NCBI RefSeq assembly: GCF_023101685.1
Contig: NZ_CP082164.1
Location: 5,952,001 to 6,016,000 of the forward strand
DNA length: 64,000 bases
Reading direction: 5' to 3'
Source of the DNA: Bradyrhizobium sp. 186
GTDB taxonomy: Bacteria > Pseudomonadota > Alphaproteobacteria > Rhizobiales > Xanthobacteraceae
Positions 57,201 through 64,000 of the stretch are shown piece by piece. The notes beneath the pieces were generated by a model. It had not been told where the DNA came from, ran no database searches, and worked only from the letters and a program-made list of their open reading frames with translations. Each line of letters begins with the position of its first letter. Position 1 is the first letter of the stretch. A program made the position numbers and the translations under genes.

Positions 57201-58217
57201 CTAGTTGGCTCGATGAAATCCCTCTCCCCTTGCAAGGGGAGAAGGGTAGACACCTGCCGAATTGCGCCGGCCGGCGAGCAGCTGCTCGGCTTCGGTCGCG
57301 ATCCGTTCGACGATCTCGGCAGCGGGTGGGATATCATGGATCTGGCCGACGGCCTCGCCGGCAAAGACCGCCGCGACCTCGAAATTGCCGGCGGCTCTCG
57401 CCGCGGCATACTCAACGGAAATTTCGTCTGCGCGTTGCATGAGCTCGATCTCGCGGCCGGTCCACCGCCTGATGTGGTCGTTGACCAGCGTGCGCGCGGT
57501 GAACGGCGCCGGCCAGAACAGGCTTCGCGACCAATCGACGATCACGCCCCGCACCGTGTCGTTGCTGTTTGCCGCGCGAATACGCTGCTTCGCTTCTTCC
57601 GCGCCGCTTGCCTCGACACTTGCATAGAAACGTGTCCCGATCAGCACCCCGGATGCGCCCAGCATCATCATCGCCGCCAGGCCGCGACCATCGGCAATCC
57701 CGCCGGCCGCGACGACGGGCACGTGCCCTGCCGCGAGATCGACAATCGCCGGGACGATGTCGACGGTGGTGCGCGATGCGCCGTGGCCGCCGGCCTCGGT
57801 GCCCTGCGCGATCAGGATGTCCGCACCGGCGTCCAACGCCTGCTTCGCCATGTCCTCGCTCTGCACTTGGCAGATCAACCGCACGCCTCGCTCTTTGATG
57901 CGGGGTGCAAACGGCGCGGGATCGCCGAACGACAACATGATCGCTTGCGGATCGGCGTCCAGCGCGATGTCGAGAAGTTTTGGCTGCTTCGCCAGGCTCC
58001 AGGTGATGAAGCCGATACCGAATGGGACGAAGCCGCCGAGCTGCCTGGTCTCGGCCTCGAGCCGAGTCTGATCGCCGTAGCCACCACCCAGGATCCCGAA
58101 GCCGCCGGCCTCGCTGACGGCACGGGTCAACCGGCTGCCCGCGATCGTATCCATCGGAGCCAGCAGGATCGGATGCTTGATCCCTAGGAGCTGGGTCAGC
58201 GGCGTGGTGATCAGCAT
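57201..58217 (-). CDS. Nitronate monooxygenase-like flavoprotein 2
   Basis: 338 residues from the ATG at 58217 (MLITTPLTQLLGIKHPILL). APMDTIAGSRLTRAVSEAGGFGILGGGYG, LIAQGTEAGGHGASRTT and VVAAGGIADGRGLAAMMMLGASGVLIGTRF are the flavin-barrel motifs. Similar in plan to the downstream gene but diverged. Divergent LysR gene upstream suggests its regulation by that protein. Confidence 0.88.
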   Translation of the reverse strand: MLITTPLTQLLGIKHPILLAPMDTIAGSRLTRAVSEAGGFGILGGGYGDQTRLEAETRQLGGFVPFGIGFITWSLAKQPKLLDIALDADPQAIMLSFGDPAPFAPRIKERGVRLICQVQSEDMAKQALDAGADILIAQGTEAGGHGASRTTVDIVPAIVDLAAGHVPVVAAGGIADGRGLAAMMMLGASGVLIGTRFYASVEASGAEEAKQRIRAANSNDTVRGVIVDWSRSLFWPAPFTARTLVNDHIRRWTGREIELMQRADEISVEYAAARAAGNFEVAAVFAGEAVGQIHDIPPAAEIVERIATEAEQLLAGRRNSAGVYPSPLARGEGFHRAN

Positions 58218-58257
58218 GGCTCCTCCCCTGTGGACAGCAACATTAGGCCGGAATAGC

Positions 58258-58274
58258 ATTCTCGGAAATTGAAT
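58258..58274. promoter_or_regulatory. Candidate LysR box
   Basis: ATTC, nine bases, GAAT is a dyad in the 95-bp divergent gap between the flavoprotein pair and the LysR gene. Such sites are typical positions for LysR control; only position supports it. Confidence 0.3.
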
Positions 58275-58312
58275 TCTAACGAACGCTGCCATCTCAAAAG
58301 CGAAACGAAACC

Positions 58313-59203
58313 ATGGAACTCAGCGACATCCAGACCTTTGCCGCGGTCGCCCGCACCGGCGGCATCACCCGCGCCGCTGAAGAGCTCAACACGGTGCAAT
58401 CGAACGTCACCCAGCGCGTGAAGGCGCTCGAAGCGGAGATCGGCACGCCGCTGTTCGAGCGTCATAGCCGCGGCATGACCCTGACCGGCGCCGGCAAAAG
58501 GCTTTTGCCTTACGCACAGCGGATGACAGCATTGTCGTGCGAAGCCGTGCTCGCCGCGCGTGACGATGGCGAGCCGAAAGGACCATTGGCGATCGGCTCG
58601 ATGGAGACCACGGCCGCGGTGCGGCTGCCGCCGCTGCTCGCCGATTTCCACCGCCGCTTTCCCGCCGTGCGGCTGAGCCTGCGCACCGCGCCGACCGCCG
58701 ATCTCGTTGCCGCGGTGCTCGACGGCACGCTCGACGGCGCTTTCGTCGCCGGTCCGATCGCGCATGCCGATCTCATCGCGACAAGCGCGTTCCGCGAGGA
58801 GCTGGTGCTGGTCAGCGCGCGGCGCTGGGCCTCGCTTGCCGAGCTGCGCGCCGGCACGCCGGAATCCGGTCCAACCGCGCTGGTGTTCCGCACCGGCTGC
58901 ACCTATCGCCAGCGGCTCGAGCAGATTTTCGTCGAGTTCGGCTGGCCTTCGTCGGCACGCTTCGAGCTCGGCACGCTCGACGGCATGATCGGCTGCGTCG
59001 CCGCCGACATGGGCGTGACGCTGTTGCCGAGTGCCGTCGTCGAACGCAGCGCGATGATCGGCAACGTGTCGATCCACGCGCTGAGCCCGGCCCATGCCCG
59101 CGTCGAAACGCTGTTCATCCAGCGCCGCGCCGGGCATCAATACAGCGCGCTCAGCGGTTTCATCTCCTGCCTGAAGAAAGACGACGACGTCATCGCGGCT
59201 TGA
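58313..59203 (+). CDS. LysR-family transcriptional regulator
   Basis: 296 residues. Winged helix MELSDIQTFAAVARTGGITR to RVKALEAEIGTPLFERHSRGMTLTGAG, a dimer helix and a periplasmic-protein-like effector domain (GSMETTAAVRLPPLLADFHRRFPAVRLS). Probably controls the divergent nitronate monooxygenase pair in response to an unknown ligand. Its end overlaps a small membrane-protein gene by 14 bp, convergent. Confidence 0.9.
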   Translation: MELSDIQTFAAVARTGGITRAAEELNTVQSNVTQRVKALEAEIGTPLFERHSRGMTLTGAGKRLLPYAQRMTALSCEAVLAARDDGEPKGPLAIGSMETTAAVRLPPLLADFHRRFPAVRLSLRTAPTADLVAAVLDGTLDGAFVAGPIAHADLIATSAFREELVLVSARRWASLAELRAGTPESGPTALVFRTGCTYRQRLEQIFVEFGWPSSARFELGTLDGMIGCVAADMGVTLLPSAVVERSAMIGNVSIHALSPAHARVETLFIQRRAGHQYSALSGFISCLKKDDDVIAA

Positions 59204-59405
59204 GATGCCATCGCCGCAGCGCAACGAGGGCCCAGATCGCCTCGACCAGGCCGAACGGCCAGGCACCTTGCAGAAAACCGTAGGCCGAGCCAAGCGCACA
59301 GGATCCGGAGAACAGCAGCACGAACCAGGGGCTGCGGTCCTCCAGGGCATAGCAGACCAGCATCGCGGTCACGGCAAACAGGCCGAATAGTGTCAATGCA
59401 TCCAT
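59190..59405 (-). CDS. Small three-helix membrane protein
   Basis: 71 residues, MDALTLFGLFAVTAMLVCYALEDR with helices at about 5-20, 26-43 and 49-64 and a basic end (RRWHLKPR). I recall similar YgaP-like or CBU_0592-like small proteins in Rhizobiales but give no function. Convergent overlap with LysR. Confidence 0.6.
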   Translation of the reverse strand: MDALTLFGLFAVTAMLVCYALEDRSPWFVLLFSGSCALGSAYGFLQGAWPFGLVEAIWALVALRRWHLKPR

Positions 59406-59452
59406 TGTCCAGGGTTCACTCCGCAGCGCGACGCATGCTAAGCGCTGGTGCC

Positions 59453-59944
59453 ATGCCGGCTCTTATCCTGCCCCTGATCGATGCTGCAACCCACTGGCCC
59501 GAACGCGGTGGGTTGGTCGGCCTCGACCTCGGCACGAAGACCATTGGCGTCGCCGTGTCCAATCCGGACCGCCGGCTCGCGACCGGCGTCGAGACCATCC
59601 AGCGCAAGGCCTTCAAGCACGACGCCGCCCGCCTGCTCGCGATTGCCACTGAGCGCAAGGCGGTCGGCTTCGTGCTCGGCCTGCCCATCAACATGGACGG
59701 CAGCGAGGGCCCGCGCGCGCAATCGACCCGCGCCTTCGCTCGCAACCTTGCCGCGCTGACCGCGCTGCCGATCGGGTTGTGGGATGAACGACTGTCGACG
59801 GCTGCGGTCGAACGCGAATTGATCGGCATGGACGTCAGTCGCGCCAAGCGCGCCGAGGTGATCGACGAGCACGCCGCGATCTTCATCCTGCAGGGCGCGC
59901 TGGACCGGCTGGCGAACCTTCGCGCTGCGTCCGAGAAAAGCTGA
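59453..59944 (+). CDS. ruvX: Putative pre-16S rRNA nuclease / RuvX (YqgF)
   Basis: 163 residues from the ATG at 59453. VGLDLGTKTIGVAVSNPDRR (RNase H-fold Asp), FVLGLPINMDGSEGPRAQ, LWDERLSTAAVERELIG (Glu) and EVIDEHAAIFILQGALD. YqgF processes the 5' end of 16S rRNA; formerly called a Holliday junction resolvase. Four bases before a permease gene. Confidence 0.93.
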   Translation: MPALILPLIDAATHWPERGGLVGLDLGTKTIGVAVSNPDRRLATGVETIQRKAFKHDAARLLAIATERKAVGFVLGLPINMDGSEGPRAQSTRAFARNLAALTALPIGLWDERLSTAAVERELIGMDVSRAKRAEVIDEHAAIFILQGALDRLANLRAASEKS

Positions 59945-59947
59945 TCC

Positions 59948-60871
59948 ATGGCCGTCGTGATCGCGGCGCTTCTCCCGGTCTTCATCCTCATCGTGCTCGG
60001 CGTCGTGCTGAAGCGCACCTTGATGCGGCTGGACACGCAATGGCACGGGTTGGAGCGGCTGACCTATTTCGTGCTGTTTCCGATGCTGCTGATCCAGACC
60101 CTGGTGAAGGCGGACCTCTCCAAGGTGCCGGTCGCCGGCGTCGGCGGCGCGCTGCTGCTCTCGGCGCTCGCGATGTCGCTGCTGTGCCTCGCACTCCGAC
60201 CGGCCCTCGCGCAGCTCGACATCGACGGCCCCGCCTTCTCCTCGATCTTCCAGGGCGTGATCCGCTGGCAGACCTATGTCGGGCTGTCCGTCTCCGCCAA
60301 CATGTTCGGCGATGTCGGGCTGGCGCTCGCCTCCGTCGCGATGGTGGCGATCATTCCGCTGGTCAACGTGCTCAGCGTCGCGGTGCTCGCGCATTACGCT
60401 GCGCCGGAGAAGCAATCCGCGCGCACCGTCGTCATAACGGTTGTCCGCAATCCCCTGATCTGGGCCTGCGCGATCGGTCTCGTCATCAACGTCATCCACC
60501 TCACGCTGCCAAGGATCTGGCATGAGGTGGCAGATGCACTCGGCCGCTCCTCCCTCGCCATCGGCCTGCTCGTCACCGGCGCCGGCCTGCATCTCGAAGG
60601 CCTGCTCCGTCCAAGCGTGGGCGCCGCCATCGGCGTGGTGTTCAAGCTGGTGCTGATGCCCGTGCTCGCGCTGGTGCTCGCCGCCTGGTTTGGATTGTCC
60701 GGCGACAGCCTCGCCATCGTCGCGATCTGCGCCGCGGTGCCGACCTCGACCAGCGCCTATGTGCTGGCCCGCCAGATGGGCGGCGACGCGCCTCTGCTGG
60801 CTCAGATCATCACGCTGCAAACGATCTTGGCGGCCGTCACGATGCCGATCGCGATCGCATTGGTGGCTTGA
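59948..60871 (+). CDS. AEC-family (auxin efflux carrier-like) transporter
   Basis: 307 residues with about ten hydrophobic helices and the family pattern ILIVLGVVLKR at the start, and LVTGAGLHLEG / AVPTSTSAYVLARQMGG in the second half. AEC proteins move small organic acids or auxin-like molecules; the substrate is unknown. It may be cotranscribed with ruvX. Confidence 0.85.
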   Translation: MAVVIAALLPVFILIVLGVVLKRTLMRLDTQWHGLERLTYFVLFPMLLIQTLVKADLSKVPVAGVGGALLLSALAMSLLCLALRPALAQLDIDGPAFSSIFQGVIRWQTYVGLSVSANMFGDVGLALASVAMVAIIPLVNVLSVAVLAHYAAPEKQSARTVVITVVRNPLIWACAIGLVINVIHLTLPRIWHEVADALGRSSLAIGLLVTGAGLHLEGLLRPSVGAAIGVVFKLVLMPVLALVLAAWFGLSGDSLAIVAICAAVPTSTSAYVLARQMGGDAPLLAQIITLQTILAAVTMPIAIALVA

Positions 60872-60889
60872 GACGGGTCCGCGGACACA

Positions 60890-61660
60890 TCAACTCCCCA
60901 GCCACATCGTCAGCACCACCGCCGTCATATTGTTCAGCGCATGCAGCACGATCGTGAGCCAGAGCGAGTTGCTGCGGTAGCGCATGTAGCCGAACCAGAC
61001 GCCGATGGTGAAGACCTCGGCGAGGAAGTAGATGTCGTATTGCAGATGCACGACCGTCCAGACCAGCGACGACAGGAGGATCGCGCCGGGCACGCGCAGG
61101 AAGCTTTCCGACCAGCCCCGATAGAGGAAGCCACGCGCCAGCACCTCTTCGGACATCGGCGCCGCCACGCTGAAGGCGAACAGCAGCAACATCGCGGCGC
61201 CTTTGTCGCGGCCCGATTTCAGCAGATCAGTCATGAAGCCCGGCGTCGCCTCGCGGCCCAGGCTCCGCGACATCGTCTCCCAGGCCACCACGAGCAAAAT
61301 GAGACCGATGGCGCCGAACAGGATTTGCGTCCAGGACGGCCAATGCAGCGCGAGATAGTCGACGAAAGAGGCCTTCTTGATGCGAATGGCAAGCCACACC
61401 GCGACAAGCGTCGCGGGCAGGCCCATGATCACCGACAGCGCGAGCGCCTGCGGCTCCCTGCCGACGAGCTGGATCGAGGCCATGTCGATCGGAAGGCCGC
61501 GAAGCGCTACCAAAAGGAGGATCGCTCCGACCTGACCGACGAACATCGCAACGAAGATGAGCAGGCCCCACAGCGCCGTGCCCACAAACATCCAGACGCG
61601 CGGCGCGTCCGTAGGCGCTTCGATGAGCGGCGGATGGTCGGGATTGAGAGAGTCCATCAA
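60890..61660 (-). CDS. CPBP-family intramembrane metalloprotease
   Basis: 256 residues with about eight membrane helices. MSEEVLARGFLYRGW is the EExxxR motif and RYRSNSLWLTIVLHALNNM the FxxxH-type motif. CPBP (Abi) proteases cleave membrane substrates; bacterial roles include defence and bacteriocin immunity, but none is shown here. Convergent with the AEC gene. Confidence 0.85.
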   Translation of the reverse strand: MMDSLNPDHPPLIEAPTDAPRVWMFVGTALWGLLIFVAMFVGQVGAILLLVALRGLPIDMASIQLVGREPQALALSVIMGLPATLVAVWLAIRIKKASFVDYLALHWPSWTQILFGAIGLILLVVAWETMSRSLGREATPGFMTDLLKSGRDKGAAMLLLFAFSVAAPMSEEVLARGFLYRGWSESFLRVPGAILLSSLVWTVVHLQYDIYFLAEVFTIGVWFGYMRYRSNSLWLTIVLHALNNMTAVVLTMWLGS

Positions 61661-61691
61661 AAGGCCTTCGTTAGGTGCGCTGCCTTCGCCT

Positions 61692-61788
61692 CCTCGTCAT
61701 GGCCGGGCTTGTCCCGACCATCCACGTGCACCGGCACGTGTAGAGAGGCGTGGATGCCCGGGACAGGCCCGGGCATGACGGTGAGGAG
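61692..61788. repeat. Dispersed palindromic repeat GTCATGGCCGGGC
   Basis: CCTCGTCATGGCCGGGCTTG (61692-61711, extends to 61716) and CGGGACAGGCCCGGGCATGA (from 61759) form an imperfect inverted repeat with an inner CACGTGCACCGGCACGTG stem. I recall this as one of the commonest palindromes in Bradyrhizobium. It fills the gap between two minus-strand genes. Confidence 0.7.
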
Positions 61789-61802
61789 AAGGTCGGTCGC
61801 GT

Positions 61803-63446
61803 TCAAGGCAGCGCCCGCTCCAGCAGTGCACGCACCTCACCGCTCTCCAGCTCCACCGCGCCATACATGCTGGCGTGGTTGGCCGCGAGCCGCGTGACGG
61901 CGAACAGCTCGGCATGGCGGGGCGACACACCGTTGAGCGCGGCGGCTGCGGCAAGCAGGGCCAGCTTCTCGACCGCAAGCCGCGCGACGCGCTCGCCGTC
62001 CGCGCGACGGAAGGTCTTGCCGATGAAAGAGATCGCCTCGCCTGCTCCGGACAAGCCCTTCGTCTCCGCCGCAAGTCCTTGCAGCACCGCCATCGCCGCA
62101 TCCGTCTCCCGCGCCAGCGCACGGAGCACGTCGAGGCACATGACGTTGCCGGAGCCTTCCCAGATCGCGTTCACCGGCGACTCCCGGTAGTGGCGCGCTA
62201 AAATGCCGTCCTCGACATAGCCGTTGCCGCCGAGGCATTCCATTGCCTCGTAGAGGAACGCCGGCGCGCTTTTGCAGGTCCAGTATTTGATCGCAGGCGT
62301 CAGCAGCCGCATATACGCCGCTTCAGCCGGATCGTGCGGGGTGCGGTCGAAGGCGCGGCAGAGCCGCATCACCAGCGCGACGCTCGCCTCCACGTGCAGC
62401 GCCATGTCCGACAGCACCGCCTGCATCAAGGGCTGATCGGCAAGGTGTTTCTGGAACACGCTGCGGTGACGGGCGTGATGCAGCGCGTGCGCGAGCCCCG
62501 AGCGCATCAGGCCGCTGGAGGCAATCGCGCAATCCTGCCGCGTGAACTGCACCATCTGGATGATGGTGCGGATGCCCTTGCCTTCCTCGCCGACCCGTTC
62601 GGCGTAGGCGCCGACGAACTCGACCTCTGATGAGGCATTGGAGCGATTGCCGAGCTTGTCCTTCAGCCGCTGGAACTGGATCGCGTTGACCGATCCATCG
62701 GGCGCGAAGCGCGGCATGAAGAAGCAGGTCAGCCCCTGGTCGGCCTGCGCCAGCACCAGAAACGCATCGCACATCGGCGCCGACATGAACCATTTGTGTC
62801 CGGTGATGCGATAGGCATCCCCATCGCGCACCGCCCGCGTCATGTTGGCGCGCACGTCCGTGCCGCCCTGCTTCTCGGTCATGCCCATGCCGAGCGTCAT
62901 GCCGCGCTTGTCCCACCACGGCGCAAAGTTGGGGTCGTAGCTCTTCGTCGACAGCACCGGCATCACACGCCCGAGCAGATCCGGCTGCATCGCCAGCGCT
63001 GCGACAGAGGCGCGCGTCATGGTGATCGGGCAGAGATGGCCGGTCTCGACTTGCGAGGCGATGTAGAATTTGGCCGCGCGAATAACCTCGGCGGCATCGC
63101 CCGCGGGGTTGCCGTCGGCGGTCCAGGTCGAGTTGTGCATGCCGGCACGGGCGCTGTGCGCCATCAGTTCGTGATAGGCCGGATGAAATTCGACCTGATC
63201 GCGACGGTTGCCCTTGGAGTCAAAGGTCCGGAGCTTTGGCGTATTTTCGTTGGCCACGCGCCCGCGCTCGGCCATCGCTGCCGAGCCCCATTGCCTGCCG
63301 AATTCGGACAGCTCCCGTTCCGCCGCCGCGCCGCCATTGGCCTTCACGGCCTCGACCAGCGGCCGGTCGAGAGCGAACAGGTCGACCTCTTCAAAGGGCG
63401 GCGACTGGTTGAAGACCTCGTGGGTTGCAAAGCTCGGCTGGGTCAT
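61803..63446 (-). CDS. AidB-like acyl-CoA dehydrogenase
   Basis: 547 residues, longer than fatty-acid acyl-CoA dehydrogenases (about 380) because of an N-terminal domain as in AidB. THEVFNQSPPFEEVDLFALD at the start, GMTEKQGGTDVRANMTRAV (AidB-type loop), YRITGHKWFMSAPMCDAFLVL and the FAD part LMRSGLAHALHHARHRSVF, ending AMECLGGNGYVEDGILARHYRESPVNAIWEGSGNVMCLD. AidB-like proteins are tied to alkylation damage response; some are isovaleryl-CoA dehydrogenase-like. Role is inferred. Confidence 0.88.
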   Translation of the reverse strand: MTQPSFATHEVFNQSPPFEEVDLFALDRPLVEAVKANGGAAAERELSEFGRQWGSAAMAERGRVANENTPKLRTFDSKGNRRDQVEFHPAYHELMAHSARAGMHNSTWTADGNPAGDAAEVIRAAKFYIASQVETGHLCPITMTRASVAALAMQPDLLGRVMPVLSTKSYDPNFAPWWDKRGMTLGMGMTEKQGGTDVRANMTRAVRDGDAYRITGHKWFMSAPMCDAFLVLAQADQGLTCFFMPRFAPDGSVNAIQFQRLKDKLGNRSNASSEVEFVGAYAERVGEEGKGIRTIIQMVQFTRQDCAIASSGLMRSGLAHALHHARHRSVFQKHLADQPLMQAVLSDMALHVEASVALVMRLCRAFDRTPHDPAEAAYMRLLTPAIKYWTCKSAPAFLYEAMECLGGNGYVEDGILARHYRESPVNAIWEGSGNVMCLDVLRALARETDAAMAVLQGLAAETKGLSGAGEAISFIGKTFRRADGERVARLAVEKLALLAAAAALNGVSPRHAELFAVTRLAANHASMYGAVELESGEVRALLERALP

Positions 63447-63466
63447 GGCGCGTCCTCGAAGCGGAA

Positions 63467-64000
63467 TCAGTTCCGCCGCGGCGGAATCGGGAAATCATAG
63501 GCCGCCCCGCCCGCCCCCGGCAGGGAAAAATGCCACCACTCCTTCGAATAGTTCACAAAGCCTTGCCGGGCCATCGCAGCCACCAGGTGCTTGCGCCAGG
63601 CGCGCTGATCCGGCGTGATCGACGCTGCGGAGGTATGTCCCTTCGCATCGGTGCAATCATAGCCGGTGCCCATGTCGACGCTGCCTTCCGGCGCACGTGC
63701 CTCGACCGGCGCGGTGCAGTCCGCGTAGGCCTTCGATGGATCGTATTTGGCGGAACTGTCGGCCTTGAGGTCGACCAGGGTCAGGTCGAGCGCGGCGCCT
63801 GTGGAATGCTGCGAGCGGCTCGCGATATAGCCGAGGCGGAACAGCTCGGTCTTGGGGATCTTCGGGTTATAGCGTCGCTCTGCCGCGGTCTCGCGGCCGT
63901 TCTGCGACCACGCGATCATGTCGAGAGAGGCGCGCGCCGGCCGGTAGCAGTCGAACATCTTGAGCGACTGGTTTTGCGCCGCCAGCTCCTGCTGGACCGC
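63467..64000 (-). CDS. M15-family D-Ala-D-Ala dipeptidase, 3' part (VanX/DdpX-like)
   Basis: The gene continues beyond the right edge. 177 visible residues end in FPIPPRRN. Metal-binding motif SQHSTGAALDLTLVD (His and Asp) and catalytic Glu-His EWWHFSLPG are typical for zinc D-Ala-D-Ala dipeptidases. MFDCYRPARASLDMI contains the conserved DxYRP element. Probably periplasmic, trimming peptidoglycan peptides; a signal peptide would be outside the window. Start not visible. Confidence 0.85.
   Translation of the reverse strand, partial: AVQQELAAQNQSLKMFDCYRPARASLDMIAWSQNGRETAAERRYNPKIPKTELFRLGYIASRSQHSTGAALDLTLVDLKADSSAKYDPSKAYADCTAPVEARAPEGSVDMGTGYDCTDAKGHTSAASITPDQRAWRKHLVAAMARQGFVNYSKEWWHFSLPGAGGAAYDFPIPPRRN

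Noticed and set aside
56637..58187. Plus-strand 516-codon frame opposite the nitronate monooxygenase pair
   Set aside because: Shadow of two clear flavoprotein genes; no domain.
60890..61660. CPBP protease as part of a defence or bacteriocin system
   Set aside because: No partner genes; neighbours are metabolic and core genes.

Overview
The window looks like a chromosomal segment of a Bradyrhizobium-type alphaproteobacterium (Nitrobacteraceae). The DNA is GC-rich. HemB has the aspartate-type metal site known from Bradyrhizobium, the two large porins are of the Bradyrhizobium type, and the block rpoZ-rsh-pdxJ-acpS-lepB-rnc-era-recO-parC has rhizobial order. Several palindromic intergenic repeats resemble ones I recall from this genus. 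Most of the window is core genome; no symbiosis genes are visible.

Layout. 1-9.6 kb: start of a MarR regulator, DUF6163 protein, hemB, RDD protein, leucyl/arginyl-transferase (bpt), mntH with a Fur/Mur-like operator candidate, two MFS exporters around a class III cyclase. 9.6-14.8 kb: a DMT-transporter remnant, an exported lactonase-like metallo-hydrolase, and a metal-resistance pair (dmeF divergent from chrB-chrA), then a 2H phosphoesterase. 14.75-15.55 kb: gene-free, holding a highly structured repeat element. 15.55-21.2 kb: GMC oxidoreductase with a solute-binding protein, and an outer-membrane protein built of three tandem beta-barrel units. 21.4-32.2 kb: a long minus-strand housekeeping block for DNA topology, repair, ribosome/RNA maturation, secretion, vitamin B6, acyl-carrier activation, ppGpp and RNA polymerase omega. 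32.5-39.8 kb: NYN protein, uracil-DNA glycosylase, peroxiredoxin, smpB, mscL, dapA, lytic transglycosylase and an HTH/cysteine-cluster fusion.

40.1-49.3 kb is the accessory part: two near-identical porin genes in direct orientation flank about 6 kb with a tyrosine recombinase, an SF3-type DUF5906 helicase, a second small recombinase, a pair of diverged direct repeats and two convergent MarR-like regulators. Both porin upstream regions share a palindrome and an ACTTAAGCGA box. A tRNA-Ser(GCT) follows, then decayed or small genes, repeats and a 30-residue lysine-rich histone-like peptide.

52.2-64 kb: the gatCAB operon interleaved with two small conserved proteins, two nitronate monooxygenase-like flavoproteins with a divergent LysR regulator, ruvX, an auxin-efflux-type carrier, a CPBP protease, an AidB-like acyl-CoA dehydrogenase and a D-Ala-D-Ala dipeptidase cut by the window end.

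The most unusual signals are the structured repeat at 15.0-15.54 kb, whose non-Watson-Crick stem pairs are all G-U on the plus strand; the triple-barrel protein; the porin-flanked island with mosaic conservation; and the small genes coupled to gatA and gatB.
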